Assembly: GCF_001653235.2 (NCBI RefSeq)
Contig: NC_035793.1
Span: forward strand, 992,001 to 1,056,000
DNA from: Pochonia chlamydosporia 170
Lineage: Eukaryota > Ascomycota > Sordariomycetes > Hypocreales > Clavicipitaceae
DNA length: 64,000 bases
Direction: 5' to 3'
Below the pieces are notes generated by a model. That model was given only the letters and a program-made list of their open reading frames with translations. It made no database searches and was not told where the DNA came from. Positions 10,338-21,271 of the stretch are shown one piece after another. Each line of letters starts with the position of its first letter. The stretch's first letter is position 1. A program made the translations under genes and the position numbers.

Positions 10338-10844
10338 ATGGCTCAAACATATATTCACAAAGGTTCATACCAGTCCATACTGGAAGATGCCTCCCCAGGC
10401 CTCCTCTTCTTAAAAGCCCTCCTTCCCGCACTGGATTCCCTTGGCCCCTTTCACGGCACACCCGATGTAGCCAATTATCTTGCACCGAACGCAGTTTTCA
10501 TCATCAACAACGGCGGCCCGGTACAAGCAGCAAGCGTGCTAGGTATGCTGGAAATGCGTGCCTCCAAACTATCCAAGTTTGGTCACGCCGTGGAAATGGT
10601 GTGGGATGTTGACAATGCAGATGGCTCGAGGACGGTCATGTATGAGAGCACAAGCGTGACTGTGTTTAAAGAGGACAGTGATGGCGTTGAGGTCAAGATT
10701 AAAGAATTTAATGTCATTGAGCTTGCTAAGAGTGTTGATGGAAAGGGCCTTCATGGGCTACAGGCGATACAGTTGAAGGCTTATCTGGACGGGTCGCCTG
10801 TTGCAGACAGAGCAGCTGCTATGATGAAGGCTAGGAAACAGTAA
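10338..10844 (+). CDS. Small NTF2-like (SnoaL-type) protein
   Basis: This is an intronless 168-aa protein. The pattern is typical of the NTF2-like alpha+beta barrel: a first helix region (SILEDASPGLLFLKALLPALDS), a segment LAPNAVFIINNGGP resembling the strand that lines the pocket, and later strands TVMYESTSVTVF and VEVKIKEFNVIEL. Such proteins serve as small cyclases, isomerases, hydratases or ligand carriers and often occur in metabolite clusters. No catalytic residue can be assigned. The gene diverges from the methyltransferase and converges on the MFS carrier with a 64-bp gap. The start at 10338 has a CAACAATG context. The fold call is moderate and no reaction is claimed. Confidence 0.6.
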   Translation: MAQTYIHKGSYQSILEDASPGLLFLKALLPALDSLGPFHGTPDVANYLAPNAVFIINNGGPVQAASVLGMLEMRASKLSKFGHAVEMVWDVDNADGSRTVMYESTSVTVFKEDSDGVEVKIKEFNVIELAKSVDGKGLHGLQAIQLKAYLDGSPVADRAAAMMKARKQ

Positions 10845-10908
10845 TTGTCTCTACAACTTGCAATACTCCTGTCTATAGTTAAGGTATTTTGTAAACAAGC
10901 GTCGGTAT

Positions 10909-12665
10909 TTACAGGTTCTGCGGCTCCAACTGCTCCTTCGTGGCTTCAGATACTCGCCGTCCACCTCTTGCCTTTCTATCCGCCGCAAGAGACTGCGCAA
11001 ACTTGGACTTTTCGCGCAGCCAAGGGCCCTTCCAGTAAATCAGGTACACGGGAGCCGTGACCACAAATGCCAGGCAGGCAAGAATCGTGCTGGCATACTC
11101 GACATTCCGTCCATTCGGGTCGATGTTGGTATACAAAGGCGTGGAGTACATGGCAGCAATGCCAGCCAAGAAGTCTCTCGCGAATCCGTTGCCACCAGTT
11201 GCGCTAGCAGAGTAAGGTCCATACGCAGCCAGCATGTAACTAATCGTGGACATGTAGATACCGTAGTTGGCAATCGCAATGAGGCACGAGAAGATCATTG
11301 GCGCAATCCAGTGCGACTCAGGCGGTCCCATTGACGTCCAGGCGAATCCAAAGAGTCCGATGGTCTCTAGCGGGGCGAGAAACAAGAGCCATTTCAGTCG
11401 GTGCTCTGGCGCAAGAGCTTCCGGTCCCTTGGTCTTGATGATGCGTTGATCACGCATGATCCAAGGGAAGTAGCTCGCGTATGCGATGAAGTAGCCAATG
11501 TTGATCGGGATAAATGCCCAAGCTAGTTCGAGAATGCCAAATCCCCATTTCTCATATACGGGGTGAAATCCCTCCTGGAAGGTAAAGATGAGGGCGTCCG
11601 AGAAACCGGACAGCAAGGAACAAGACAGAACTATGGGCTCGCGGATGAACATTTCGAATGGCCGGATCCAGGTAATGCGGACTTCACGGGCAGATATCCT
11701 CGGCTTCTTCACCTCATTTGGGCCCCAGATGTCAGGGTCCTCGCCGGACTTTCTCCTCCGTTTTGCTTCTCGGTCCATGAGAATGGTGGCTCGGCTTTCA
11801 GGCATAAAGAAGTGGACGGCTTGAACGGCAGCTCCGAAAATGAGCTGAATCCAGAAATTCCATCGCCAGGAAAGATACTTTTGGATTGGGCCACCAACCA
11901 CAGGTCCGATGGACGTACCAAAGACAGAAGATAGGACTACAAATGCAACTGCCCAGTCTTGATCTTCGGCCTGATATAAATCGGCCACCATGCCCAGCGT
12001 GACACTGCCTCCGGCCGAACTAAGACCACCCTGTATGAATGTAAGTATTCAAGACTTTCAAATGGAGAGTTGTACGCACAAGAGCCCTAGCAACAATGAC
12101 AGATCCAAAATTCGGCGCAAGAGCACCCAGAATTTGCCAAATATTCACCAAAAACAACGAACACCTACACACGATTAGACCTCGCACACTCAAGCAACCT
12201 CGACACAACTCACTGCAAAATCGGCCACCGACCAAACTCCTCGCTCCACGGCGCCCAGAGCTCACATCCAAACGCATACAAGACTAAGAAAACGCACTGC
12301 GAAACCCGCGCCGCCTGCTCACTGATCTGAAAGTGTTCGCTCAGCGGCGTGATATTGTTGGGGTACACGCTCGTGTTGAAGTTCATGGAGACTTGGACCG
12401 CGAAAATGGACGACAGGAGCATCCACTTCTTCCATGATGGCCAGGAGTAGCCGAGGACATCGTAGCAGTCGTCTTCAGTGAGGATGCGCTTTCCATCTTC
12501 TGATATTTTGGGTTTTTCTCTGCTGGGGAGCTCGTCTTGGCTTGATGTTGTTTGGGATTCTGCGTCGGGGCTGGTTTGGAAGAATGCTTCTTGGTCGGCG
12601 GACTTTTCGGCTGGATCTTCTGTGCCACCTGGCGGTTTTTTGTTATTGCTCATAGTTTCTATCAT
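10909..12665 (-). CDS. DHA1-type MFS multidrug/polyamine transporter
   Basis: This plasma-membrane drug:proton antiporter of the major facilitator superfamily has about 552 aa and probably 12 membrane segments. Exons on the minus strand are 12665-12214, 12164-12080 and 12030-10909; both junctions restore the frame. A hydrophilic N-tail of about 100 residues precedes TM1 (WMLLSSIFAVQVSM). The TM4/5 region reads GGLSSAGGSVTLGMVADLY and continues into motif C (GTSIGPVVGG), usual for fungal Flu1/Tpo-like carriers. Residues after TM6 form a basic, acidic-tipped loop. Initiation could also be at 12653, the next in-frame ATG. A diverged copy of this promoter and first exon lies at 16575-16800, so the locus was once duplicated. 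The substrate is unknown. Confidence 0.87.
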
Positions 12666-13731
12666 TTGTTGGTGTCGCAGTCGAATAATTGTGGAAATGA
12701 CAACACAGGCACGAAAACGAACATATAATAAGCCACAAGATAGAAGTCAAACAAGACACGCAATTCACAACGGCAACTGAACACTTTTGTATCCCCTTAA
12801 AGAACCAGCACTACCATCCGACAAAACCCGCTCATAACGTCACTCAAAATGGTGGGATCCTATTGTAAGCAAACCCCATGCTGCGTATCAGAAGATCTGC
12901 CCCGCCTAGCATGCGAGTAAGGTCGGGTTACTAGAAGTTCTCAGACCGGCAATCAGACAACGTACCTAGGTTTAGATTTTTTCTCAGATCGAGGTTTTGC
13001 CCTTTGTCATCGGCGAAATATGGGCAACTGACATCATTAGCTGGTGATGAGTTGTCGAGATATGTGGGACAAATTGTGGAAACAGAGGATTAGTATGATG
13101 GCAAATTGTTTCCCTGCCATTGCCCCAATTTCACATCGCGGCCTTCACCACCTCGTTTGTGATCGTGATCTCGTTTCCTCGCCCGCTCGAGAAGTCGCCC
13201 CATTACTTCTTTGCCGTTTCTCCCGCCAGGGTATGCCGACCCATGGGAATCATCCTCCGCTTTGGCTCTGAAGACGCTACTGAATGGTCCCTTCACTTGT
13301 TTTTAAACTTTTTCCTCTTAGAAACCTTGATTACTCTTTCCTCAATACATAGATCAGTAAGAGTAAGTATAAGGGCCAGGCTGGGGTGCGCAAATTGGCG
13401 GAAGATCAACAGCCCTAGGGCGTGTACATCAAATATCACAAGTCATAGGAGTTGGTTATCAGCGTTGCCCTAGTAAATAAAGCCTGGCCCGTAAACTTCC
13501 TAGCATACCACAGCAAAAGGAGAACTTCCATTGCATACTATCTTTCAAGTCTGTGTTGTGGGGGTGATGGAAACGACTTCTTTTTAGTGAGAGTCGGAGA
13601 ACTGTCTTCCTATGATGAGCTTCGAGTAAACCACCCTCGTTCAAGGAACGCGCCGTCATACGATCCTAGGAGCATACCACGATATCCATGAATGACAAAG
13701 TGGAAAGAACTGTAGAGTGGGTTCAATCCCG
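12666..13731. other. Intergenic region between MFS carrier and P450 pseudogene
   Basis: The first 200 bp is the MFS promoter, the part copied at 16620-16800. The remaining 850 bp or so shows only short meaningless open frames and no conserved motif I recognise. It may include decayed sequence from the same duplication, but I could not match it. Confidence 0.4.
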
Positions 13732-15451
13732 CTAAAGAGAATACTTGAAGTACACATTCTCCCAACCTTCTCGACTCGTCACCAAGACATCTATGTCTTT
13801 TGTTGGCTTCGGCATAGAGATGGAGAGCATCTTCTCATTGCGCTGCGGAACGGTAATAAGCCCTCCACAAGATCTCGAGATGTTGAATCCGAGAATAAGC
13901 CCCGCCGTCAAAGAGAGCAACTCTGTTTGTGCAAAATGTCGACCAGAACAGAGGACAGTACCACCATCATGAGAGCGAAATGCCGCTGGATGGACCTTCT
14001 TGGGGGAAGTTTTCTCGTTGTCCTGCATGCTGGTGAAGGTACCGGATCGAGCTTCCGTGAACCGCCTGGGATTAAACTCATTGGCGTCATATCCCCAGAT
14101 TCTTTCATCAGCGTGTATAGTTCGGCCAATGATCTGAAGAATGGACCCCTTCCTGAGCAGATATTGATTCTCCAGTACCGTATCAGAAAGCACCACCCGG
14201 CTTGTCGAAGCATTTGTGAACAAGCGAAGGATCTCTCGGTAAGCAGAGAAAAAGAGAAGACAGTCTGTCTTAAGCTTATGGAGGCTGACGGTACAGGTAG
14301 AAGATTGTTCGTCAGCCCCCTTGGAGGTCCTCCAACACGTCTGGGCGTGAAAATACTTCCGCAATAAAGTAGAAGGTAGTGGGCATGGCAAGAATGAAAA
14401 TGGCAAAGAAATTGCCCAACTGCAGACGAGCAATCATCTGGTCGCTCATTCCGAACGAACGTGCAATCTCAAAGCGACCAGTTACCCATGTGGATGCCTT
14501 GCATTGGTGACCTTGAGCGAAGTATTGTTCTGACGCTGACAACACATTCTCTCGAGCTTTGTATGCCTTCCGGGCCATAAATAAAGGGAGCTTCATCGCA
14601 ACATAAAGTGCCTTCTCATCAAGCTCCCAGAATTCATTATATAACTCTGGCCTTTCGTGAAACATGTGGTTTGGACCATATACTGCCTTTGCATTTGCTG
14701 GCATAATCACACCACGCACCCAATCATAAAGGCCGGAGAGATACTGCGCCTGATCTCGGGGTAGACAGTTTAAAGCTGTTGCAAATTCGTCCATCTGGAC
14801 AACTGCAATGCTGTTCGAGGTCTGGACCAGGACTCAGAATCGCCTTTTGCATTGTGCCTATGGCAGAGAGAAGTCCGGTCTCGGTCTACTCTTGCTCCTA
14901 GCCTTTTTCCAATGCGTTTTCGAATACTATCTTGGCAGAATGAGAGTCAAGTGCTGAAAGGCTGGTCACAAACCCCGCTAGCACCGGCTTAAATGTTAAG
15001 GTTTTCTCAGAGCGATGTACAGCACTTGCTAGGTCCGGAGAATTCACTATATACACCCTCATACCCAAGGAGTTGAGGTTGTATATTGGGTAGTCGTACT
15101 TGGCACTGCCCTATGTGAGCCAACATTTTTTTTATATTACATTGTATTTGATGTATATAACTCCGAGTATTGGGGCCGAAGAATAGCTCACCTAATTTGA
15201 TGATAGTAATTCCTGGCATATCGAGGCTGTCCCAGGAGGTGGCCAAGTAGTGGGAAGGGCTGAGGTATGAATGCAGGCTCCGTAATATCACCTTGGCCTT
15301 TCGATTTCCTCTGCCAGGGTATGGCTGGAAGCAGATGGATAATAATCAGAAAACAAACTGCAAGAGCTTGAATAATACTACCAAGATGTTCCATTTTGAT
15401 TCTGTTAGCCTTGATACATCGATACAATTCTAAGTCCGAGAGGGTAGACAC
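13732..15451 (-). pseudogene. Decayed cytochrome P450
   Basis: A full-length class II P450 relic reads on the minus strand. A membrane anchor and PQPFPLLGHLLG proline-rich hinge are in exon 1 (15451-15192). An intron (15191-15106) follows, then AKYDYPIYNLNSLG in exon 2, a middle block (14794-14312) and a C-terminal block. Lesions are in-frame TAG codons at 14898-14900 and 14886-14888, a frameshift at about 14805-14822, and a one-base shift in the C-run at 14316-14320 with a TGA right after. The heme loop is also damaged: the usual FGGGxxxCPG reads HDGGTVLCSG, so the Phe, one Gly and the Pro are replaced while the Cys remains. Three independent kinds of damage make a sequencing artefact unlikely. 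It lies between the MFS gene and a relic of that gene's promoter. Confidence 0.85.
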
Positions 15452-16574
15452 GGAGAGATAATAACGAATTGGATTACCCCAACCTTAAAAGGCATCCTTG
15501 AGGGAAAGCTCCCTCACACACCTGTGTTCATTTGAGTGAAACCCCGTACAGGTTCCATGTAGAAGAAACAGTGTCTCGGCGGAGTTCATGCGTTACCAGT
15601 ATTATGCCTACTGGAAGACTATTACGTTGTTCCAAAAGTAGTGCCACCATGAGCGAATCAAATAGGACTTGGGCTGGTGATTTCTGGCCAATTACTCGGC
15701 TCTGTCACATAAAAGGGCAAACTTCGAGCCTGGGTGGAGGCAGTGAGGATGTATTGTAAGACAATAGATGCAACGACAGAAAAGCTCGTTGCCAACATCT
15801 TCAGTCACAAGAGCCAATTGAAATCACAATGGCGTCTCCTGATGGGTAAGTATGTAAAGTTGACAAATGAAACAGAAGAGAGGCAGCAGGATCAAGACAC
15901 AGAGATTCAAGCAATAGGCTCAGAGCCTTTAAGACCAAGGGGCTACAACGACCCTGTTGTGAAACCAAGAAACGCAACCATGTAGCCAATATACTAGGCC
16001 CGAGATCTATCTCTCCCTCGCATCACCAACCATGAGTCGCAAATGTGTCGCTTGTGACTGCAACCTTCCCCATCCATCCCGAGATGCATCCACGGATGGC
16101 CATCACTCCGAAGCCTCATCTTCAAGGCAGCAATACTGGGAAGGCTGACTCGAAGGAACGGAGAGCAAGTCGTGCAAGCTGTGGACTGCTTAGCTCTTAA
16201 CACTGTAGCCACCACCTCTCACCTCTCGAGCGGGAATTTCATTCCGTACGACCTCCAAGGTGGTAACTACCAGCACGAGATACATGAAGTACGTAGTATT
16301 CTATGATGTGGACCCTCTGATTTTGCGGTGAAGATTACTGGAGATCTGCAACTACTGTGGACTCTTTATCAACTTCTGGCACGATACATCACTTGCCCGC
16401 CCTGTCTCTATTCAAATTATTTATACGCCAGCGGTCTTTGTCTGTATCTGACAACTGACAAAAGTTTACAGATCATCGCTAGAACATGCAGGCTTGCTCA
16501 GGTAACTATGCACAGCTCACTTGGTCTCTGTTTCGACTCCCCGTCCAGAGCCAAATCCCCATTCTCCAAGACTC
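15452..16574. other. Intergenic region upstream of the P450 relic
   Basis: This stretch of about 1.1 kb has only short open frames without recognisable domains. I see no gene, RNA or repeat I can support. It precedes the duplicated MFS promoter relic. Confidence 0.4.
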
Positions 16575-16800
16575 TTGGAAGAACGCTTCTTGGTCAGTGG
16601 GCTTGCTGTATGTCAGTCAAATAATTGTGGGAATAGGAAACGGCAAACAAGCAATAACTAGGGACAAGATATACGTCAAGCAAGAAGCAACGATCATTTC
16701 ATAACGGCAACCACACACTGTTGTATTGCCTTAAAACGCACTTGCACTACTATCCGATGAAGTCGGCACATAACGTCATCCATAGGAGTTTGCGATCCTA
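16575..16800 (-). repeat. Diverged duplicate of the MFS 5' end and promoter
   Basis: Five ordered blocks match the MFS first exon and promoter in the same orientation. They are a 21-nt coding block (16575-16595 versus 12576-12596, one mismatch), AATAATTGTGG (16620-16630 versus 12684-12694), CGGCAAC (16705-16711 versus 12771-12777), CACTACYATCCGA (16745-16757 versus 12809-12821) and CATAACGTCA (16769-16778 versus 12833-12842). The spacing is shorter in the relic, and the part that would hold the start codon is lost. This is a dead copy of the carrier's 5' region; the body of that copy is gone. Confidence 0.75.
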
Positions 16801-17196
16801 CAAAATTTATATATATATAAATTCCGCGCACACTTTGTTCATTACGCATTGTTGTTGGATTATGTAGTGGTTGACATTGAGATGTTTTTCCTAGTCCTGC
16901 ATAGACAACTCAACAACGGTTCTCCTCCGCACCACAATTCCACCTTCAAGTGAGCACTCACCAGCGACAAAGTACAATTGAACATACATTAAAGAATAAA
17001 TATTCATATTTTCAGTAATAATATTATACCTGTCATTCAAGCCAAATACAGCCATACAGCCATGACCATCTCATCAATTCCGAAACCCACACCGACTCCC
17101 ACAATGTCACCCATCCCACGTCACCTCACGTCACCTCACCTCATCTCAAATTCAACCAACACCAAACATCACGACCATGAACAGTGAACACTCAAA
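16801..17196. promoter_or_regulatory. Upstream region of the GT1 glycosyltransferase
   Basis: This AT-rich leader starts with a run of alternating TA (about 16808-16819) and ends with two 10-bp CACGTCACCT units at about 17118-17137, just before the ATG at 17197. The repeated CACGTCA resembles a bHLH/bZIP-type core, but function is unproven. Confidence 0.4.
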
Positions 17197-18480
17197 ATGA
17201 AAGTCCTCATCCACTCCCACTTCCCCGCCGGCCACACCTACCCCATGCAAGCCGTCGCCCAAGCCCTCATCCTCCAAGGCCACACAGTAACCTGGCTCAC
17301 CAGCGCCGACAACGAACTGCGCGCCCTCGCAACCGGCGCCAACTTCATCCCAACAAAGGCCATCGCCGCGCTTGACCAACCGCTACTCAAGTCCAACACC
17401 ACGGGCCTCTTTGAAAGTCCCAGCCGTATTCTACGCAACCGCCTGCTCGCCCAGGTAGCCGACTATCGCGACGCATTGGCTGATTTCCCCGCAGATGTGC
17501 TCCTTGTGGATGTGTTTCCCCATGGAGCAAGGGCGCTGTATGAACTCGGCGAGATACCGGTGTATGCGACACTAGGCGTTATCCCGATGTATACCTCGAG
17601 TTTGGGTGCGCCGTTACCAGCGTCAGGTGGTGTACCGCCTGTTTCGTGGACGGGATGGCTCATCAATGCGATGAGGCAGGTTATCAATCGGTGCTGGGTG
17701 GGCATGCTATTTCTAAGACCTGGGATCAACGTCCAGAGAAGGGAGCTTGGACTACCCGATCTCCCGATCGGAGAAGCATTAGAGGACTTCAAGTACAGCC
17801 CGCATTTACACATCCAAGCTTCATCTTTAAAACTCGAATTAAACCAGCAGCCAGGTACAGCAGCCCACCAAACTAACACAGTCTACGTCGGCCCCCTCGT
17901 CACAAAAACAATTCACGATCCGTCAAAGCTACCATCCTGGTGGAACGAATTACCCTCCAAAGGCAAAATAATCGGCATAACGCAAGGAACGCTCGCCATG
18001 GATCCTACATCCCTCATCATCCCCTCCATCAAAGCACTCCAGGAAGATGCCGACCTCACAATACTAGTGATATCTCCATTTGTCGAAGCAATACAGTCTC
18101 ATGTAGCACATTCCCAGAACATACACTACGCAAAATGGCTGCCATATGACGTACTCCTCCCACGACTGTCATTGCTCATCACAAACGGAGGGTACGGCAG
18201 CATCACGCAGGCTCTGTCACATGGTGTGCCGCTCCTCTGTGCAGGACAGTCAGAAGATAAGAGGGACACAGCGGCGCGAGTGACCTTTTCAGGCGTTGGC
18301 ATTGATCTGAGAACTGACAGTCCGGAGGTGGATGTTGTTCGGGACGCTGCGTATAGAATACTACGTGATGAGGGTTATGGAGTTCGGGCGAGAAAGTTGG
18401 GCGACGAGTTGAACGATCTTGGGGGTGCGGATGCAGCTGTTCGTGCGTTGGAGGAACTTTTCCGACATGTGAAGTCATGA
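17197..18480 (+). CDS. UDP-glycosyltransferase, GT1 (MGT/UGT type)
   Basis: This is an intronless 427-aa GT-B glycosyltransferase that should transfer a sugar from a UDP-sugar to a small molecule. The N-terminal acceptor domain opens with FPAGHTYPMQAVAQAL, where the His is the expected catalytic base. The C-terminal donor domain has the UGT-type stretch WLPYDVLLPRL, then the loop TNGGYGS (about 330) and a conserved HGVPLL with downstream acidic and Lys positions. The NGG in place of HGG is common in fungal GT1 members. There is no signal peptide or membrane anchor, so it is cytosolic. It converges on the siderophore-type carrier (77-bp gap). Whether the glycosylated product has anything to do with that carrier is speculation. 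Confidence 0.85.
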   Translation: MKVLIHSHFPAGHTYPMQAVAQALILQGHTVTWLTSADNELRALATGANFIPTKAIAALDQPLLKSNTTGLFESPSRILRNRLLAQVADYRDALADFPADVLLVDVFPHGARALYELGEIPVYATLGVIPMYTSSLGAPLPASGGVPPVSWTGWLINAMRQVINRCWVGMLFLRPGINVQRRELGLPDLPIGEALEDFKYSPHLHIQASSLKLELNQQPGTAAHQTNTVYVGPLVTKTIHDPSKLPSWWNELPSKGKIIGITQGTLAMDPTSLIIPSIKALQEDADLTILVISPFVEAIQSHVAHSQNIHYAKWLPYDVLLPRLSLLITNGGYGSITQALSHGVPLLCAGQSEDKRDTAARVTFSGVGIDLRTDSPEVDVVRDAAYRILRDEGYGVRARKLGDELNDLGGADAAVRALEELFRHVKS

Positions 18481-18557
18481 CGAACATAGATGATAGATGA
18501 ACCTACATGACGTCCATACCCTTTCTCATTTAACCTCGTTGAACAATCCACAGCAAT

Positions 18558-20574
18558 CTACTTTCCAGCCCAAAACTTCAAAAACGCATCCTTCTTACTC
18601 TTCACATGCTCACCCTCTCTCTCCTTAACAGGCAGCCCATCGTTGCCAACATTCGTAACCGCATTCTGCTGCTTCCCCAAATAAAAGTTCGTCTGAAAAC
18701 ACGCCGCCACAAGCGGGATAAACGCCAACGCCAACGCCGGCGCCAACGCATAATACAACGTCCTCCTATACGCCTCCACAACACCCTCCCTCATAGGCGA
18801 CCCAAACGGATACAACTCCCTCACAGCCTTGACATTATTAAAAATCTTCTTGACGTCCTTCTCCGTCGCACTCGCGGGTAAATGCTCACGAAGCAGACCC
18901 GGCATTTGGGACGACCAAATCACCGCGACGACGGCACTCCCTATCGCGCTCCCAATCTTGGACCACAGCGCGAGGAGGGATATCGCAAGAGCAACGTCCT
19001 GATGCGGCACGGCGGCCTGCGACGCTACTCGAGATCCGACGACGGAGAAGGCACCGCCCGCGCCAATCATGACCATGGAGATTACCATGGCGGCGGTGTT
19101 GTTGGTGGCGCGCCGGCCGTCGAGGAGGATGCCCATGCCGATGATTTTGAGACACAGGCCAAACAGCTGGAGGGCTTTGTAGCGATGCGTCCAGCGCTGG
19201 ATGAGGCCGGCTACCACGCCGAAGATGCAGAGTGCGAGAGTGAGCGTGTTGCCGTAGTATACCCAGTCTTGGTGGCTCCATGGTTTGGCGATGAGGACGT
19301 ATGAAGACCAGTAGAGGCCGCGCATTTGACCGGCCACTGGCGCTTGTTAGTACGAGTGAGGTTTGGACTTGGGTTGAGGCTTACGCATGTAGAAGCTGTC
19401 AATGATGACGGCCATGATGAACGTCTTGTTGAAGATGAGGCGTCGTGGTGCGCTTGGCATTTTGGCGAATTTGATTTCATACACCACGTACGCAATGAGC
19501 AATAATCCTCCTACAACCATCATCGCAATCAGCGAGGGGTTGCGCCATCCGTGCTGGGCGTACGTTTTTAATGAGAACGGCAGCAGCAGTAAGGACCATC
19601 CGAAGCCAAGAAGGATAAGGCCAAAGGCGTCAATCTCATGAAAGTTCCTCATGAGCACCTGGCCCCAAGTCTCGGAGGATGCAGCAGCAGGAGCAACGAC
19701 TACACCGTGAGGCGCTTCTTTGCCTTCTTCAGAGGCAAGATCCCTGGCTGCTCGTCTGGCAGCATTGCTAGACGCCATGTTCACAATACCGTTCTTCTTG
19801 GCCCGTCGGTCAAGGTAGATGAGTGTAATGATGGCCGGTCCAAGAGCCGCGGACATGATGATGGCAAACATACCATATCCCCTACTAAGTCAGCACCGTC
19901 TTAGACTTGCAGTTGACATGTACTCACCACCTCCACTGATTCCTCGCGGTAATAGCATCGACAATCTTGCCCGCAAACCAAGTATTAATAATAAACGGCG
20001 TGGAAAGCAGGGAGCTCACAAAGCCCCTCCACTCAAGGGGCGTCAAATCCGCAACAATAATATCATTCGTGAGATCCAAGCCCGAGCCGCCTATCGCCAC
20101 AAACACCTCGCCCACAATATACGCAGACACAGAGGTCGACGTCGCGGCAACAATATATCCCACCGTGTAGAAGAACAGGGCAAGCGTGTAAGTATACGGC
20201 CGGGAGGTGATGTCTGAAATCTTGGCGATGAAGGGCTTCGCCACCGCACCAATGATGCTAGTTGCTATGGAGAGTGTGGAGAGCACACTGCTGTGCTGCT
20301 TGTAGTAGCCTGATGCGTCGATGCTGTAGTAGCTCGTGGTGGATGAGTCGAGGGAGTATGCCCACGCGCAGACGAGCACAGATATGCCGACGAGGTAGAA
20401 TGTCTTGCGGTTTTCTTTGGCCTCACGATATACGGCTTCCATGCGTGTTACGCCCTGGGATTGTACTACATTGCCGACATTGGAGACGGGTACGTCTTCT
20501 GACGGAGAGGCGGATGCCGAGTCTGATGGGATGTGTTTGTCGTCTGAGACGACGGCGTTTGTTTCGGTGGCCAT
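18558..20574 (-). CDS. Siderophore-iron MFS transporter (SIT/MIR type)
   Basis: This 14-TM major facilitator of about 640 aa should import ferric siderophores at the plasma membrane. Minus-strand exons are 20574-19928, 19881-19385 and 19336-18558, and all junctions restore the frame. After a hydrophilic N-tail the first membrane segment ends in YSLDSSTTSYYSIDAS, typical of fungal siderophore carriers (MirB, Str1, Sit1). Also typical are the SIATSIIGAVAKPFIAKISD stretch and the GLYWSSYV region in the last third. An upstream in-frame ATG at 20583 adds three residues. Two perfect ATCWGATAA motifs lie 215-252 bp before the start, the expected signature of repression by an iron-responsive GATA factor, which supports the call independently. 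ATM1 lies upstream on the same strand. The siderophore specificity is unknown. Confidence 0.88.
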
Positions 20575-20788
20575 GTTCAACACTGCTCATGAGGCTCGAG
20601 GGGAAATTCGACGCAACTGGCAAGAACATCATCATGGCTTCAAGAACCGGCAAACAACCGTTTTAATTCCCATGCCCGGCAGACACTTCATGTGCTAGTT
20701 TCGCAAAATCTTCCCCTCCAAAGACACTAGCCCGCACTACGGGCAGCGTGGACGCAGATCCCACGAATGAGAATGATAATCTAATCTA

Positions 20789-20797
20789 ATCAGATAA
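20789..20797 (+). promoter_or_regulatory. Iron-type GATA site (ATCWGATAA) 1
   Basis: ATCAGATAA is a perfect match to the SreA/URBS1/Fep1 consensus, 215 bp upstream of the siderophore carrier start at 20574. Confidence 0.65.
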
Positions 20798-20817
20798 TCA
20801 GCCGGGATAGGGTCCCC

Positions 20818-20826
20818 ATCTGATAA
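20818..20826 (+). promoter_or_regulatory. Iron-type GATA site (ATCWGATAA) 2
   Basis: ATCTGATAA is a second perfect match in the same orientation, 20 bp from the first. Paired sites are usual in iron-repressed siderophore genes. Confidence 0.65.
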
Positions 20827-21271
20827 ATTTTCGTGCTTACCCTCAGCTCATTTTCGCCACCATTGGCTTTGGCCTGGTAGAAGTTGGTTGCAGTATCCCA
20901 CTTGGCACTTGGCCGAGGTCGGAAGGGATGTCCGGCTTTGCTTTAAGCACGGGTTTCGAGTCTTTCGCTCTAGAATGACCCTGTTAGCATGTCATCCCTG
21001 ATGGAACAGTCTCGTATTTATGGTTAGTTTTGGCGGCATGCAACCCCACTGAACCACGTTTATTACCCGGTTAAAGGCGTACCTGTTTATGCACCATGTC
21101 CCAGTGTTATTCGATCATGTCATGAACGGCTCGTAGGTTGCCTCGACATTACTCAAGGTTCGCTGCTGCTGCTTCGGGCGACGTCCGAGATATTGTGCTG
21201 ACCACTAGATGGCACGCCCAGCTTCTCAAGGGACTTCTACAAAAGAACATAAGTTTGGTATATTGCTACAT

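Larger units (their letters stand above)
20575..21271. other. Promoter of the siderophore carrier and 3' flank of ATM1
   Basis: This 700-bp gap holds the two iron-type GATA sites at 20789-20826 and no open frame of interest. Confidence 0.55.

Noticed and set aside
13715..13735. GGTTCAATCCC, like a tRNA T-arm
   Set aside because: A 5-bp stem can be drawn, but no acceptor stem, D-arm or anticodon arm fits in the 60 bases upstream.
16575..16710. Open frame over the MFS relic read as a small gene
   Set aside because: The frame is a leftover of the reverse strand of the duplicated MFS 5' end and has no independent coding sign.
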